Assembly: GCF_040954835.1 (NCBI RefSeq)
Contig: NC_090723.1
Location: 1,932,001 to 1,996,000 of the forward strand
Length of the DNA stretch: 64,000 nt
From: Lepisosteus oculatus
Taxonomy: Eukaryota > Chordata > Actinopteri > Semionotiformes > Lepisosteidae
Direction of reading: 5' to 3'
The notes below the pieces were generated by a model. It saw only the letters and a program-made list of their open reading frames with translations, ran no database searches and had not been told where the DNA came from. The translations under genes and the position numbers were made by a program. Below, in pieces: positions 35,944 through 49,560 of this stretch (positions within the stretch are counted from its first letter, which is position 1; every line of letters begins with the position of its first letter).

Positions 35944-38577
35944 GGTAAGTTTGCAGCTTTTCTTCTGTCTTATTAGCCTGCATCTAACACTGTTTGCAGG
36001 CTCTGAATTGTTCCTTCTGCCCTGCCCCAACACTCCACACTGTCAAAAAGGTCAGAGGTCCCAGCACTACAGTTTACAACTGTCCTGCTGTGCTGCAATG
36101 TCAATGGCACACTGAAATTAGTGGATGAGTGTTAGTATTTTTATAAAACAAACCATAGATTACTATATTAAAATGTAATGTAGTATATCCTGGAGATTAT
36201 GCCTGTGGTTTAGAGTATATGTAATACAGAAATATAGGATCTGTAGCAAATACACAAAACTGAATATATCCTTTAATACATTGAATACCAGATATAACTT
36301 GTTTGAAAGCAGGATAGCTAACTTATTGCTCTTTTTCAGGAGAATAAAAATGAATTTCTTGATTACTCAACATTAAATGAGTAATGAGTGCACCTTGACC
36401 CCTATGGGACTGAATTAAACACGCTTAGCCTGTTCCCACCTGTTGTTTCTCCAAAGTGGATGTTTTGTTACCTGAAATGGAGCTGAAGGGGGAAAAATGT
36501 GAATTGCGTGCTCTTGGGCTGTTTACAGAGCTGCCAGTAACCATGGATTTCATATTGCCATCAGCATCATTATTATGATTCTGCAGAGCTTAAAATAGAA
36601 GCTGCTTCACCACTGTTTCCCCTGTCGTTGGTTCTCAGTTTAGTCTGAAGTGGTGCTACTGGGGGAAAAGGGGACGGTGACATTTCTATTTTAGCGTCTG
36701 TGTTGGTCTCCACACACACAGGTCTGCGTCACCATGGTTACCAGGAGCCTGCAGCTATGACATCAGGGAGATGAGGAAAAAAATGGAGCAAATATTTGTC
36801 TGGAAAGAGTTAATGTTTTAATGTTTTTTTTTCTTCATCTTAGGAAAAAAGCACTACAAAGTTTATTACTCTCAGATTATAGGACAGTAACCTATTCCTG
36901 CCATGCCATTTTCTAGCTTGCAGTTATTGCCCAGTGGTGTGGCCATCTCAATTCTAGTTATGGTGTATGACTGTAAACAGCAGTTATCAATAAATTAATT
37001 TTAGCCTCTCAATGTGTTTTCTGAGAGTTAGTGGCACTGGGTTAACTTCCAAATTCTTTTTAACAGCACCTTATTACTTAAGCATCAGCTTCTCTTTAAA
37101 ACACTACTGGAAAATAACTATGGAAAAAGTGAATATGTAGTGTAAATAACATGTAATAGACTCACACCTCATGTGCAAAAAGCTCTGGAAGGGACTGTGA
37201 GCCCTGTAGAGGGGCTGAAGAGGGAACAGTGCATCCTGTCCATTTGTGCACCTGTGGAAAACTGGGTTATCGCACGTTACGAGCCAGGGCAGGGTATAGA
37301 GATAGCAAGTGGTAACACCCACGAGGTCTAGGGGACTTTGATTTGCAAATCCAGCCTTAAACACCCACTTGCTAAAAGGATGGATTGACAGGTGGACAAT
37401 CTCTGCCTTGAGACCTTTTGGATTCTTGAATTGTGAGAATTGTGTTGCTTGAAATTATATTGTTAGAATTGTATTCTTTGAAAGAGTTCTAGACATTGCT
37501 GTAAAAAAATATACAGTATATTTTCTTTAAAAATACCTATGTGGAGGAGAGCTGATATTTAATACTAAGGTTATGATTCTACATGAACAGCAGAAAAAAA
37601 GATCCCATTAACTTTGCATATTCAAGTAGGGCAGAGTGGTATAATTTGCATGAGCACTGAGCTGTGCCAGCCTTAGAAAGACAAGAAATGTCTTGTCTTC
37701 CATGTTTTTGTATTTTTTTATCATGGGAAAGTTCTTTCTAAATTATACTATTATCGTTATCTCTGGTGTTGGCAAATATTTAATATAACTACAAGAAAGA
37801 ATCTTAGAAGTAGTTATGAATGTTATTTTTTTGTTCAGAAGCAATTATTTTCTGTTTAGAAATGTGATTTTGGAAATGTAATGAGCGCAGCCCTCTGACT
37901 TTGAAGCACTTGATAGCTGAAAGCACATACCGCTTATAACTGGCATGCAAACTGGCAGCATTTTAGTAAATAACTACAGTAAAACCCAGAGGAAGAAAGC
38001 TACATTAAGATTCCTAATCAGGACTGCGTGTATTTATGAATAAAAGATGAAATTTTGAGAATTGGTGTTAAGGCCTTTGAGAATATAACCTTAAAATATC
38101 TGGATATGTGAATGACTGTGCTTGGGTTATCTTCCGCAAGCTTCCAGATTCTCCATCTGTACTACATTCCATCTTTCAAGAAGCATATGGCAATCATACA
38201 CACTTAAAGATCAGTCTTAAATAAGGCCGTTTGTGTTCAGACAACATTGCTGTACCAACCGTGAACAACTTAGACTTGTAATACATAGTTTAGTCTGTTA
38301 TTTTGTTTCTTGATTAAAAAAGATATTTTATTCTACTTCAAAACGCAGGAGACCACATTGTCTCTCCACCCGAAAAAAAAAACACCAGCAAAAAGGAGCC
38401 TATGTCTATTATAAGTTAACAATTAAGTCTGTGGGAATTGTTTCATTGTTTTTGGATTCCTGGCCGGGCAAAGTCTCTTGAATGGAGATGTAAGTCAGGT
38501 AGCCTACACTAGACTTAGCAACATGAAGCGAACAGAGGTCTTGATTTGAGCTGACTCAGGTCAGGTCAGCCTTAACT
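35944..38577. other. Intergenic stretch
   Basis: No gene is recognised. At 36728-36741 GTCACCATGGTTAC is a close match to the palindromic RFX X-box, next to a CA-rich run (36710-36721). The rest is AT-rich without readable features. Confidence 0.35.
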
Positions 38578-38700
38578 AGAGGAGGAAACCCATGCAAACA
38601 TGAGGAGAACATGCAAGCACCACACAGCTAGTACCCCAGGGCTGTGGGTAGTGCTGAGAGGCAGCAGCAATGCTGACCACTGTGTCTTTATGCCCCGCAG
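38578..38700 (-). mobile_element. tRNA-derived SINE, head fragment
   Basis: Minus-strand fragment. It has GACACAGTGGTCAGCATTGC, TGCTGCCTCTCAGCACTACC, a GGGGTACTAGCTGTGTGGTG segment and CATGTTCTCCTCATGTTTGC, ending in GTTTCCTCC. The rest of the body and tail are absent. Confidence 0.65.
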
Positions 38701-41700
38701 GTCTACAATTACACTGAATTATTCCTGGCATGCCCGATACTAAATAAGCAAAATACAAAAACATTAGTTTTTAGGAAATAGCACTTCCAAGTATTTAGAC
38801 ATAACCAACAGGTCAGATAAGGCATTAATAACAATGACTTGTGTTGAAATTGTAATTTGTCCATCATCAGCAGGCAAAGAAATGAAGCTGTTACTGACAA
38901 CAATAACCTCCAAACATGTCCTTCACTACTTTTCTATTATCATAATTGAACCCAGCTGTAGATGTTAATGGAACTAATTGATTGCAAGAGGAAGGCAATG
39001 AGAAGCTATTGAAAGCTGAAACACTTGAAATCTAATTGTTTCATCTACATGTTTTTTTTCCTATCACAGTAGTTTTTTTTCCTCTCTTGAACCGTCCAGC
39101 GTCAGCGCTCTTAGTTGAAGTTTTTTAAAAATATATTTTTTCCATTAACACTGTTTCTAAAATGGAGTTAATTTCTTAAATGAAGCTCATTAATTAAAGC
39201 TCTGCATCATGCTGGCTCTGTATCTATTAGTCGTGCCAATCACTAGAAATATTTTTTCAGATTTGAACTACAACTCTATCTGGAGGTAGAAAAATGAAAA
39301 CTACACCTCAGTTTTTATTATTTTTCTTCCCTCTGAAAGTCTTATGTAAGGTGACATGCTATTCATAATACAATTAGATTGCTCACCAAGGAAAATTTTA
39401 AACTCATGCGTCATGGTAAATAGCCTATTTTCCACACTACAGCCCTGAGATGACTAGTCTAATACACTGTGAATACAGCTTGAATCTAATAAAGCAGTAA
39501 AACAGAAATACAATCTAGGAATGGGCAACCACAGCACAAAATGGAACAGATGGCCATACGAAATTTCTGATCCTCAAAACAATAGTAGATGAAAACACAA
39601 TCGTGAATCATTTGTCCTCTGAGATGGACATTCTGTAGTCAGGCTAAATGCCGTTGTTTGCTTCAGGTTCCAAACACACAAACAGAGCACAGACCCATTT
39701 TGTTCAACCCATGTTTTGTGACATGAGTGGCCTTGGCAGCTGCCTAGTTCAGTGATGAAGGTGACCAGCTTGTTCGCTTGGTGTTCAATAGTTGAACCCC
39801 GGCTCTGTCCCTTACTTGCTGTGTCTTGCCAAGAGCAAGTTCCTAAAACTCCAAGTCAGCTGATAAGACACAAATCATGGCTCCAGCGTTAATTAACTCC
39901 ACAGCAGCTGCTGATGTAAAATGCCCTCTCTGGGGGCTAGGCTTTGGAACTTGCTTTGCATTGAAATGCAATGACTCAAGAAAATGACTAATTGGCTGTT
40001 CCAAAAACAACAAAAGCCAGTTGTTTATTGGAGGATACTTATTTTATTTTGGCCTGCAATTGTCTCAAAGTGGAATTTCCCCTCCGCCAATGATCAGTGG
40101 TACTGTATACTGTCAATGGTTTTGAATTTGTTTTGCATCTCTGATCCCTAGATTACTTTATTCATCTGTTGTTTTATTGGGACTGTTGTATAGTATCAGC
40201 AGGGGAATTAAGACATATATAAAGATGCATACTGTACTTAAGCAACCAAGGAAAACAAGCAGTAATGGTGAGAAATGAATACAGTTACAGTAAATGTAGC
40301 CAAAACATAACTTAAATGAGTCTTTATGCAACACATGCAGACCATCACTTCTTATAACCATGATTCTGCGGCACTGGAAAGACTGTTATGTTCCAATCAG
40401 TTTTTATATAAATATGAATTTTTAAATTTATCCTTGGATTCCTTCTGTCTGATTCGGCGTTGCTTTCTGCTCTGAAATGCTCATCTAAGCTAGCAAGCAC
40501 TGGCCTCACAGTCCTGTTTGTTTTCATTCTGTGTGTGGCCAGTTCGGGTTCTGGAGTCCCTTATCTGTGGAATTCAGAGACTTAGGCTGGTAGGGTATGC
40601 TGAATCTCCCCCTGTTCTTTAAATCACAATAAAAGGCATTCATCGTTGATAAAGCTCTTAACAAGAGCTGAGGTTTGATGTCTGCAGTACCTTCAAGTAC
40701 TTTTCCATAAAGAGCAGAAGGGAAATTTGTGCTCTAATAAATTGCTATAATAACAGCAGATGTTTCCTGAGAATCATTGCATTTCCTTCGGAAGGTGGCT
40801 CATCAAATCTAAATTCTGAAAGCTGCTGACAAAGACAAACTTAAACACCACCAAGAGTGACAGGAATAAGCATACTGGCTTATCGGGGCATTGTCTAGCA
40901 GTCGAATTAGACATATATTCTGGATAACTACAAGTCACGCGCAGACTAAAACACGCAGGGTTTCTCCTGATCATTCTTTGACACTGTTTCATTCCGGAGG
41001 ACATTTTCATTTGATAACTGTGTGATGCTGTAACTAAAAAGAATTAGCATTGACAGGACCCGGAAAAAGTACTGTATACCTTTATGTTGAAAGCAGAAGG
41101 AATGAATGCACCTGCTTTCTAACTTGTTGATGGACTAAGTATTTTTAAGTGTGAGACTAAGAACTGTTATTTCGTGGAGTCATTTGGATCAATTGTTATA
41201 TAGTGTTCAAGATCCTTCTTAATTTAATAAATGTCTGCTTCTTTTTCCAGCTTCTACAATTTCTCGAGAAATAAAATAAAACAGATTTACCCCCATATCC
41301 TTGCTTGCTGAAAACCAACCAGGGCAGATTGTTACAATACTAGAAGCACTTGAAGGCATTCTGTCCATTTCCAGGTGTTGTGCTTCTAACTGATACAGAT
41401 TGATACCACTTGCACTGCCACTGGAAGCTAATGGGACTTAATCCCTGTCACTGACCCAAGTCATAACCTGGGTTTTGGCTATATGGATCACACTTCCTGC
41501 TAATGTGAAGCCACACATCTGGACTGGCCTCAGTTTGTCCCCGATCTTCAGTGAGCCACCTTAGGATGTGAATTATCTACATCTGCCTCAGCACAAATCG
41601 AGAGAGACAGGATGCAGGGAAAAAGGTTAGAAATAGATTAAATGGTTGTGCCACATTTAATGTTTCATTTCTCCTCACATAGACTTTTGCTCTCAGTTTC

Positions 41701-42150
41701 AGTTGAATCAAATTGTTGGAGCAATTGCAATGCATTATGTAGAAATATAAACTCTTACTAGACCCTGTGCTGATATTCAGTCCAGGGAAGCATGGACAAA
41801 AGCATCCGTAATAAATCCATCTTCTGTATTGTTTGCAAGAGGTAAGGTGAGGTAGGGTCGTGTAGGCTGACATTCCAATGCCAAAATCAATTTAATAAAA
41901 GGGGCTCCAGAATTGTTCGACAAGTAGAGGCAGTTGGGATTAGCTCTATGGCCCAGACATACAGTAAGTCTTCTGAAACTGGGTTACCAGCTGAGTGCAG
42001 CCAGGATTCCACTAGCAGTGGTTCTTAGGCAGTTTTGGATTGGGATTAGTCTTCCGGGATCCTTTTGGCTCTAGACAAAACAGTCACTGCTGTGACTTTC
42101 TGGTCACCTTCAGGGTTGCATTAACGGCAGAGAGGGACATACTGTACAGT
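38701..42150. other. Intergenic stretch, possible conserved non-coding sequence
   Basis: No exon is supported. The segment 39150-39260 (GAAGCTCATTAATTAAAGCT and neighbours) looks unique and rich in homeodomain cores. A short tRNA-like stretch at 39740-39815 (TGGTGTTCAATAGTTGAACC) has no cloverleaf that I can build. Confidence 0.35.
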
Positions 42151-42345
42151 TCCTTCATCCATTTATTGCCTGGTGGCTTCTTCCAGTTCAGGGTTGCGGG
42201 GCAGCCAGAGCCTATCCTGGCAGGCCACAGGCGCAAGGCAGGGTACCCCCTGGATGGGACGCCAGTCCATCGCAGGGCACAGAAAGACACAAACACACAC
42301 TCACCCATAGGGCCAATTTTCCCAGAAGGCAATTAACCTTCCAGT
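42151..42345 (-). mobile_element. tRNA-derived SINE, headless
   Basis: Minus-strand copy of body and tail only: GGAAGGTTAATTGCCTTCTG, AAAATTGGCCCTATGGGTGA, CTGCCCTGCGATGGACTGGC, CAGGATAGGCTCTGGCTGCC and CCTGAACTGGAAGAAG, ending in AAATGGATGAAGG. Confidence 0.75.
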
Positions 42346-43089
42346 AAGTTGGTATGCAGAGCTCCAGGACAGTATGACCTGAAAATGGTTGTACAGCTTT
42401 CTTATGGTCCACACATTCTTGCACAACTCCTGCTTAGAAGCAGCTGCCAAGCTTGTCCACAGAGGCCCATTTCAGCCCAGCAGAAAAATGCATTCCTCCT
42501 TGATCTGCGTTCTCTTGTGGGTCAGTGATGGCATTTGTCTGATGGCTAAATTTAGAGTATGTCTGCACCCGCATAGAAGAAAGACAGCCCAGTGCCCTTA
42601 TCCACAGACCCTTCCCCTCACTGTAACTGACAAAGCTTGGCCAGGGATCGTAGTCCTTATCTTGCTGTTCAATTAGCACCACACATGGGGGGACATGACC
42701 TCTGGTGGAGGGGATTGTGTTACTTTGCTGGTTCTTTTTGCTGCAGTTTTCAAAGTAATTTTAAGGGAAAAACAGGCATTGGATCATGGTATTTCCAGAA
42801 CTGCCAGAACATCATCAAAGGACGACCCCAGAGTGAGTTCCACCTGGGTGGCAGGATGATCTTTGGAAGGGAGTCCTCAAGCCTGCGGCTTTCAGTGGCT
42901 GAGGTTTGCAAACACTGGGCTTTGAATTTAACATTCATACAAATGCTTGCACCAAAAATCATTCAAAGTGCTCTCCACTGCGCAAAAAATCAGCACCTCA
43001 CAGAAAGGTTCCATAAAACAGGAAAACCTTGCCTGCTTTCTCTCCTAGACTACTTCTTCATAAGTGGCATTTAGGGGACTTTCCACGAT
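42346..43089. other. Intergenic stretch with a long chance ORF
   Basis: A plus-strand frame of 145 codons (42637-43074) overlaps this stretch. It has no recognisable domain, repeat homology or promoter, and its composition is that of the surroundings. No gene is called. Confidence 0.4.
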
Positions 43090-43525
43090 TTTTCCTTTAC
43101 TGCCTGTACTGGGATGGGAGACCATAAAGGAACTCCAGGTTGGTACACGATGTGTTTTTGAATGATCAGTAATATGGTCTTCCTTTCTCTGGCCTCCTAC
43201 CCTGACTTGTAGTAAGCAGGTTCAACTGAAGTATTGACTACTTGGAAGTTTAGGATCCACATGGCACAATTTTTAAGAGTAGCAGTGTTGATCCAAGTGT
43301 TCTGATTAAACTGGACTCTTAATTTGTGCAATGTGGCCCTTAATTGAGAATTTAAGTAACCAATTAAATTATGTACTTCATCTTCTGTGCTGAATGCCGA
43401 CACAGACTGCTGATGCATGCTATCTCAGTGGATTGAGCACTTCAGCAGTGGACAAATTAAATCTTCTTCTTTACAAAAAGCACTTTGGGAAGGAAATCAC
43501 TGTATAAATGCAATTAATTATTATT
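43090..43525 (+). mobile_element. Degenerate 5S-derived SINE (probable)
   Basis: GCCTGTACTGGGATGGGAGA at 43102 matches the 5S C-box region. TCTGGCCTCCTACCC resembles the SINE body. The 3' end has AAAGCACTTTGGGAAGGAAA, then CACTGTATAAATGCAATTAA and a TTATTATT tail, a widespread fish SINE tail. The middle is diverged, so the boundaries are approximate. Confidence 0.5.
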
Positions 43526-43994
43526 GAAAATGATAAAGAAGGAAATTAAAAACAAGCTGGAAATGGAAATGTTCTGAAGAGGAAATTACACATTTTTATA
43601 CATTAAAATGTTGCAGATTCATGTAGGTATGTGACTGTTTAGTCCCAGCTCTACATTAAACTATAGTAAACAACAAAGATTATGAGTTTAAATATTTCCT
43701 TTTTTACTGTTATATGAATATTCAAGCCACACCTTCATACACATTAGAACCAGGATGAATCCCTGCATTGATTAAAAACAACAACAGACTGATGAGGTGT
43801 GGTATTGACAGTCATCACTCAATAGTGAGAGCAGTTGACAATGAAAATAATACCGACGACCATTTATGATTTTACTCTAGTATGACTAGAGTCATACTAA
43901 ATAAAAACAATCTGCCTTTTGAACTGTGTAGTGAGCTGTAACATAAGAACAACTTGTTTAAGCACACATTAAAAAACGGAAAACTAAAAAAAAA

Positions 43995-44028
43995 GTAAAG
44001 GGTCATTCACATTGAACAGTGAGAGATT
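43995..44028 (+). repeat. Relic of the hairpin-family left arm
   Basis: AAAGTAAAGGGTCATTCACA followed by TTGAACAGTGAGAG resembles the left arm of the foldback element at 25043 (AGTAAAGGGTCATTCTGTGC, then TGAATGAGAAG). The match is short, so it may be partial or accidental. Confidence 0.35.
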
Positions 44029-47000
44029 AATTAATATATACAATTTATATTTTTATTAATTTAATTTTATTCAGTTATTGTTAATTCATGAATAGAGCTT
44101 TCATTAGAAAATTTTCTTTGGGACAATATTTTGCTAATACCTTTACCTCTATCATAAATTATCAGTCATCATTAAGGTCTTTATTTGTGGTAGCATTTGT
44201 AATGGCATTTATGAATAACCCTATTAATTTGTTGAGTTCCATACAACGACCATGTATTGTATAGAGCATGCAAGTATGATAGGGCTCAGTGTCACTGACA
44301 CTACAATGATGTCACTCTCCACAGCCGAATTCTAATAAGCAACCAGATGCCATATGATCATTCTGTCCTGCTTCACCAGCTAATTATTTAACCTGATCAG
44401 CCACTGAACATTAGTCCTTGGATTGCTTCATGCCAAATTGGAAAGCTATCTCAGGATATGATAACATTTCCTTCAATAAGCTACAATGGCAAATTTCATT
44501 AGCATTTCAGTTGGGTTTTCAGACATAAACGACTTGTTTTCTACAGTACAAAGGGAACAATTTCTTTATAATATTGATCATTCTGCAGGCTGTCATTGTA
44601 TTGTGCCATTGGAGCACCTGAGAACAGGTCACCTGGATGAAAGAATGAGCCCCTGCACAAGCAACAATCCCAACTGAAAGAGTAAGAGTTAGCTATGTGC
44701 TACAGGCAATTTGAGATCACCTCATTAGCTGAAAAAAGACAATTATAACATAATGGTTGAGGTACTAAGTTAATCACACTAAATAATTATTTTATATGTT
44801 TTAGCAGCCAAAATAAATACACAAACCAAACGATCAAAACATTTCTCAAGACTGATGTTTATATTTTGATCACCTATTGACCTGCTATGCTGATACTCTC
44901 ACTGTCCTTTAATAAAAAGAGTGTGATTAATATTTTAAGAAAACACACAAGGTTGACAGAAGTCTACAGTGTAGACAAACACAGATTGCATCTCTTTGGC
45001 ATCTAATAGTGACAGAGAGCATGGCATGCCTTTTTCTGTCTGCCACAAAGGCCTTCTTCCAAATTCTGCTTACTTCTGTTTTTGTCTCCTTGGAAATGGC
45101 TCCCGAACTTCATGAATTTCCTTAAGGAACAAATATGGAATAAGTCATGGAAAAACATAAAACAAAGAATAATGTCATAACCGATTTTCTTCATTTACAT
45201 ATAAAAGCAACTGATTGAAGCAAAAGACTGAAAGAAGTGTAGCCAACGTGCAGTAATGTTTTAGTAGTTGCTGGCTTTCTAAATTTTAACACAGCGTTTT
45301 CCCTTTAATGGTCCTTACAGCTTCAGTGGTGATATTTTTAACTGTGATGAAAGCATGAAACTTTGTGAAGGAGACCGAGAAAGAAAGCATGTGTGATGTC
45401 GGCCTCAAAAGTTCACTTTTTGTCCCCCTGAAAAATAAAGACAACATCAAAACAGAACCCATTAAAGTGAGACAGGGAACAGGAAGGAAAGGAAATCTAA
45501 AGATAGAAAAAGGCAGAGACGTTCTAAGGGAGGCTCAGAGTCAGAAAGTTCTCTTTGAAGGCTTTCTTTGACCTTTTCAATCCAATTTAGAGAATATTCC
45601 TTTGAAACACAGTCATTTAGCTTTTCCTCAGTAGGGTACCTCTTTTGACCTCTCTGAAGAGGAGGTGGCTCTGCTAAAGCAGGTGTGAACACGTACTGAG
45701 CAGTACTGCAGTCGTAAGTCTGAGTTATTTATTCACTGTGAGGAAGTAAGGCATGCTGCTTCAGTGAATGTTCTTACTTAGTGGGGCACAAGTTGAGGCC
45801 ATATCACATGGTTTTAGTCTCCTTAATAGAAAGGTTCACACTTTCATCACAGCTTAGAATACTTCTACAACTTTGCCACTACCTGGTTTCCACTTTTCTA
45901 TAGTGTTTTACTCCAATTTTCTTTTTCTTCTTGTGTCTTTCAGTGCTTTTCTTGTGTAAAAGACTGCACAAAAATACTGATTCACACACCAATTGATCTA
46001 TTGATTGTATCAATTGACACTGAAGGTGTTCAAGGTGGCGACAGAGCAGCCCAGAACAGTCACCTGGAATGTTTCCTGAGCAGGGATCAAACTGATGTTG
46101 ACTGTCGAAGGGAGATTAACATTTGAAATTGAACAACAGCCACAGGAGCTGGAATTGATTAATCAACGCTTCACAAGAAGAAAGGAAAGAAACAGCTTTG
46201 CCTGGTGAGAGAGGGAACGGACCTATGACATACAGTACTCATGTTTTCAGGTTTTATTGATTGCTCCTGTTGATGCGCAACACTGGTTTTTAATTAAAGT
46301 TTGAAGTTCCACTGGGTAGCAAATGTGGAATAAGTGACAATTAGTACACAGGAAAAAAAGGCAAATATTGCACAAAATTAATTACTTTTGACTCTCTAAT
46401 CAAATATTTGTTTCATGGAACTGTATTAAAACGGAGCTTCATTTGACATTTTGGTCAACCATGCATGTACATATTAAATTCTAGTTAATAACCTATCAAA
46501 CCATTTATGGTTAGATTAGTTATTCCTGGTTAAGAATGACATGAACCTGAATGCCATCCCAGAAGCACAAGGCATAAGGTAGGACAACACCCTACCTTGA
46601 ATTTATTTTAGAGGTGCTGGGCTTCTCTACAATATACAGTAACACTTTGTAAGAAGAAGAGTTGTAAATTCTAATGTATTACTTTCCCTAGGTGTCACAG
46701 TCTATTGGTTAATCGACTCTTAAAACTTTTATGTTATTGCTCAGATGCAAAATAGATCAATATTTAAATAAAAAAATATTCCTCTTGCCAATATACAGTA
46801 TATGATTAATGTGACAATGGGGGAGTTTTATAGATGTTTTTAAAACCTGTCTCAGTATAACCTCTCCCACAAAGCAACGTGAAGGCTTTAGCCAAGTGGA
46901 AAATGCTGAATAATAGAAAGAAAATTCAGAAATTCGATCAAACTGCACCCTTTCATGTTTGAAGGACAGGCTATGTGCTAGGTCAAATCTCAGTTTTGGT

Positions 47001-49374
47001 TTGCACATCATCGTAGGCACATTTTCTCTGCAGAAAGTGATTTGCACACCAAACTATGATATAATTCCCATATTCCTCTTCCTGCTGTGACCTCTGCCTC
47101 CTGTGTGCTTTCTGTTTTCTTCCTTTCATGCACGTGGCCTTTAAATCCCGAGGAAGGACACGGATGATGCTGTTGGAGAGAAACTAGCCCACTCTGTATA
47201 TAATGAAACACGTCTCACCCATCTGTTGAAGCAAATTGGAAATGTGGTCCTGTGAAAATGTAAAGTTCTTTGTTTGGTGAAGAATTATCATGTTCTCTGA
47301 GGTGTCGCTGGAAAAGAAATTTGCAGTTAGACTTCATACTGTTTATCTCAGGCTTTGTTTTACAGGACAACTGGGGTGTGCAATGAAACCAGAACGGGTG
47401 GAATGGTGCAAGATTTCTCAGTCCTGCTTCTCTAAGACCTTTAATTCTGTTTTTCTGTCTTCTGTTTTTCTTTTGTGTTGAACTTGTTAGTACTTGGTCC
47501 ACTTTTCAGCTCTTAAAATGTCAGACAGGGTAAGAAATTATCATTTACCTTCTGCCAAGTACCGGGCTGCACAACTGCCTTGATTTGGGACTAAAGTTTC
47601 AATAACCGGGTGTTTGCAATTTTACAAGTTTGGCCTTTCTTGAACTTAAAATGTTTATATTACAAGAATGCTTCAGACAGAACTAAAGATTTGTTAATGT
47701 TCTCCAGCTACACTGGAGAGAGGCCAGGACAATGGCCTTCTTGAGGACCTGTTAAATCTGATGTAATGAAGCTACTCAAACCATATCAATATACAGTATG
47801 CCCTTCTTCTGTACATGATCAAATTAATTACCTGTGGTTAAACCCTAGTCACCATGAGTGAGGTAGCGCAATGTTCTATAAAACATTTAGTCTACTTCCC
47901 CAAGATCTGCATTAGATATTAAGGGGTGTGGGTCAGCGCTTGGTTTCCAGGTATTTCTTCCATCAAATAAAAATGAATCCCTGAGGGACTAGGAATAATT
48001 TAGTTTCTAAAGACCTTTAATTGTGATTGTTCATTGGAATGCTCACAGTTGACTCACTGCTGTTGGGGTCCCTATGGGTTTTGAAACCATTATTGGATTC
48101 CTTGGTTTACAGCTCCTGTAGTGAAACTGAGATGTACAATTAGAAACAATTGCATGGGGCTCCCTGATGGATAAACCACTGAAATCAGGTGCCCTGAGAC
48201 TGGATTAGGCTCTAAGGCCTGGATCTCACAAGATTGACCCTGGACAACACTATTAGGTGAATCTCCAGATGGCAGTTTATGATGGCAGAGTGCCACCAGG
48301 GTTAGGGCTGGGATTTGCTCTGTAGAGCAGTGTCTCCTGCATCTTCTGGAGTACCTGCAAGCTTGTAGAGCCATGCTGCTCCTATAAATGGTACCAATTC
48401 TTCTGCAAGGCCCTGTGGAGCTTGTGGCTTGCCAAAAGATAAAAAGAACATTTCTGACCATCTCCAATTTGCATGTACATTCTAGGATCCATTGGTGTAA
48501 AATGAGATGAGAAAAAATCATTTGATGACTCCATTTTGGGTGTGAAAACTACAGTCTTCATAAAAGAGAAAAGAGGCCTCTGAACTGAATATGGAGCTCA
48601 GTGCCTCTGTATACAGTGTAAACAAAAGTGTGTGGTCACGGTTTGGATTTGAATCTACAGTGTGGAAACGCAGTTTTATAGTAATGATCCATCTTAATTT
48701 ACCAATTGCCAATCTTGTTTTGTGGTGTTTCAAAGGGAGAGTAATAGGAAAACCTCCTTTTGTAAAAACAAAATGCCTTTTCTCCATAAAGCATTACTTT
48801 ACTTCCTAGGATGAACGAGAGCACGAGACATGGACGTGGTATGGGTTGGGAAAGCAACCCACACTGACACTGGGATGATAGGAGCGGCCTCTTTGAGTTT
48901 TATCAGGGACTTGAGCTGTGGAGATGAAGACAAGCAGGAGAGGGATTACAGCTCTGACAGCTGAAGCTGTGCCAACCAAAGACAGCGCATTCCTGTCACA
49001 CCCAACTTCTGAGACCTTTTGTAAAGATCACGTTCATCTGAACATGGTGTATGTCAGCCCTGCGTGACAGCCTTCTGTCAGAAAAGAAACTCTTTTCTCT
49101 TCTCATTACATGCGCGGGAGTGAAGCTGTTAATGCCAAAGATGTGGAGGGAGATGATCCGCTACATGTAGAGATCAGCTCTTTGAAAATGCCCAGAACTG
49201 TGAAAGCACGGCAGCTATCAGACTGCTCTCAGGCCCTGGTTTGATTCAATGTACTACTTTGATGGTTTATCCTAAAGTTACACATAACTAAAATGTCTCT
49301 TAAAATGAGGTTAGCCAGTTCTGGACCTAATCTAAAAAGTTTAATGGAGATGTTGTAGAATCATAGCTTTGTTC
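44029..49374. other. Intergenic stretch, nothing recognised
   Basis: 5.3 kb of mostly AT-rich sequence. The longest frame is 143 codons on the minus strand (48090-48521), without motifs or splice context. A weak tRNA-SINE-tail-like segment lies near 46540-46600. No gene or intact repeat is supported. Confidence 0.4.
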
Positions 49375-49560
49375 CACACAGACACTCCACAAGCCAGTTA
49401 ACATGGCACTGTCTTTGGACTGTGAGTGGAAACTGGAGCACCTGGAGGGAAGCTTAATGAACACACCCATAATCTACACAGACAGCACCCCAGGAAGCAA
49501 GGTCCCGAGCACTGTGAAGCAGTAATGGTAACCACTGCACCACCGTGCCACCTGACTGTA
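49375..49560 (-). mobile_element. tRNA-derived SINE, 5' part
   Basis: Minus-strand fragment: GTGGCACGGTGGTGCAGTGG, GTTACCATTACTGCTTC, then TTCCTGGGGTGCTGTCTG, a GTTCATTAAGCTTCCCTCC stretch and CCAGTTTCCACTCACAGTCC. The tail is missing. Confidence 0.65.

Noticed and set aside
42637..43074. Plus-strand ORF of 145 codons
   Set aside because: No motif, no splice sites, no promoter and no similarity that I recognise. It partly abuts a degraded SINE.
48090..48521. Minus-strand ORF of 143 codons
   Set aside because: The translation has no domain and the flanks no gene signals. Chance is the simplest reading.
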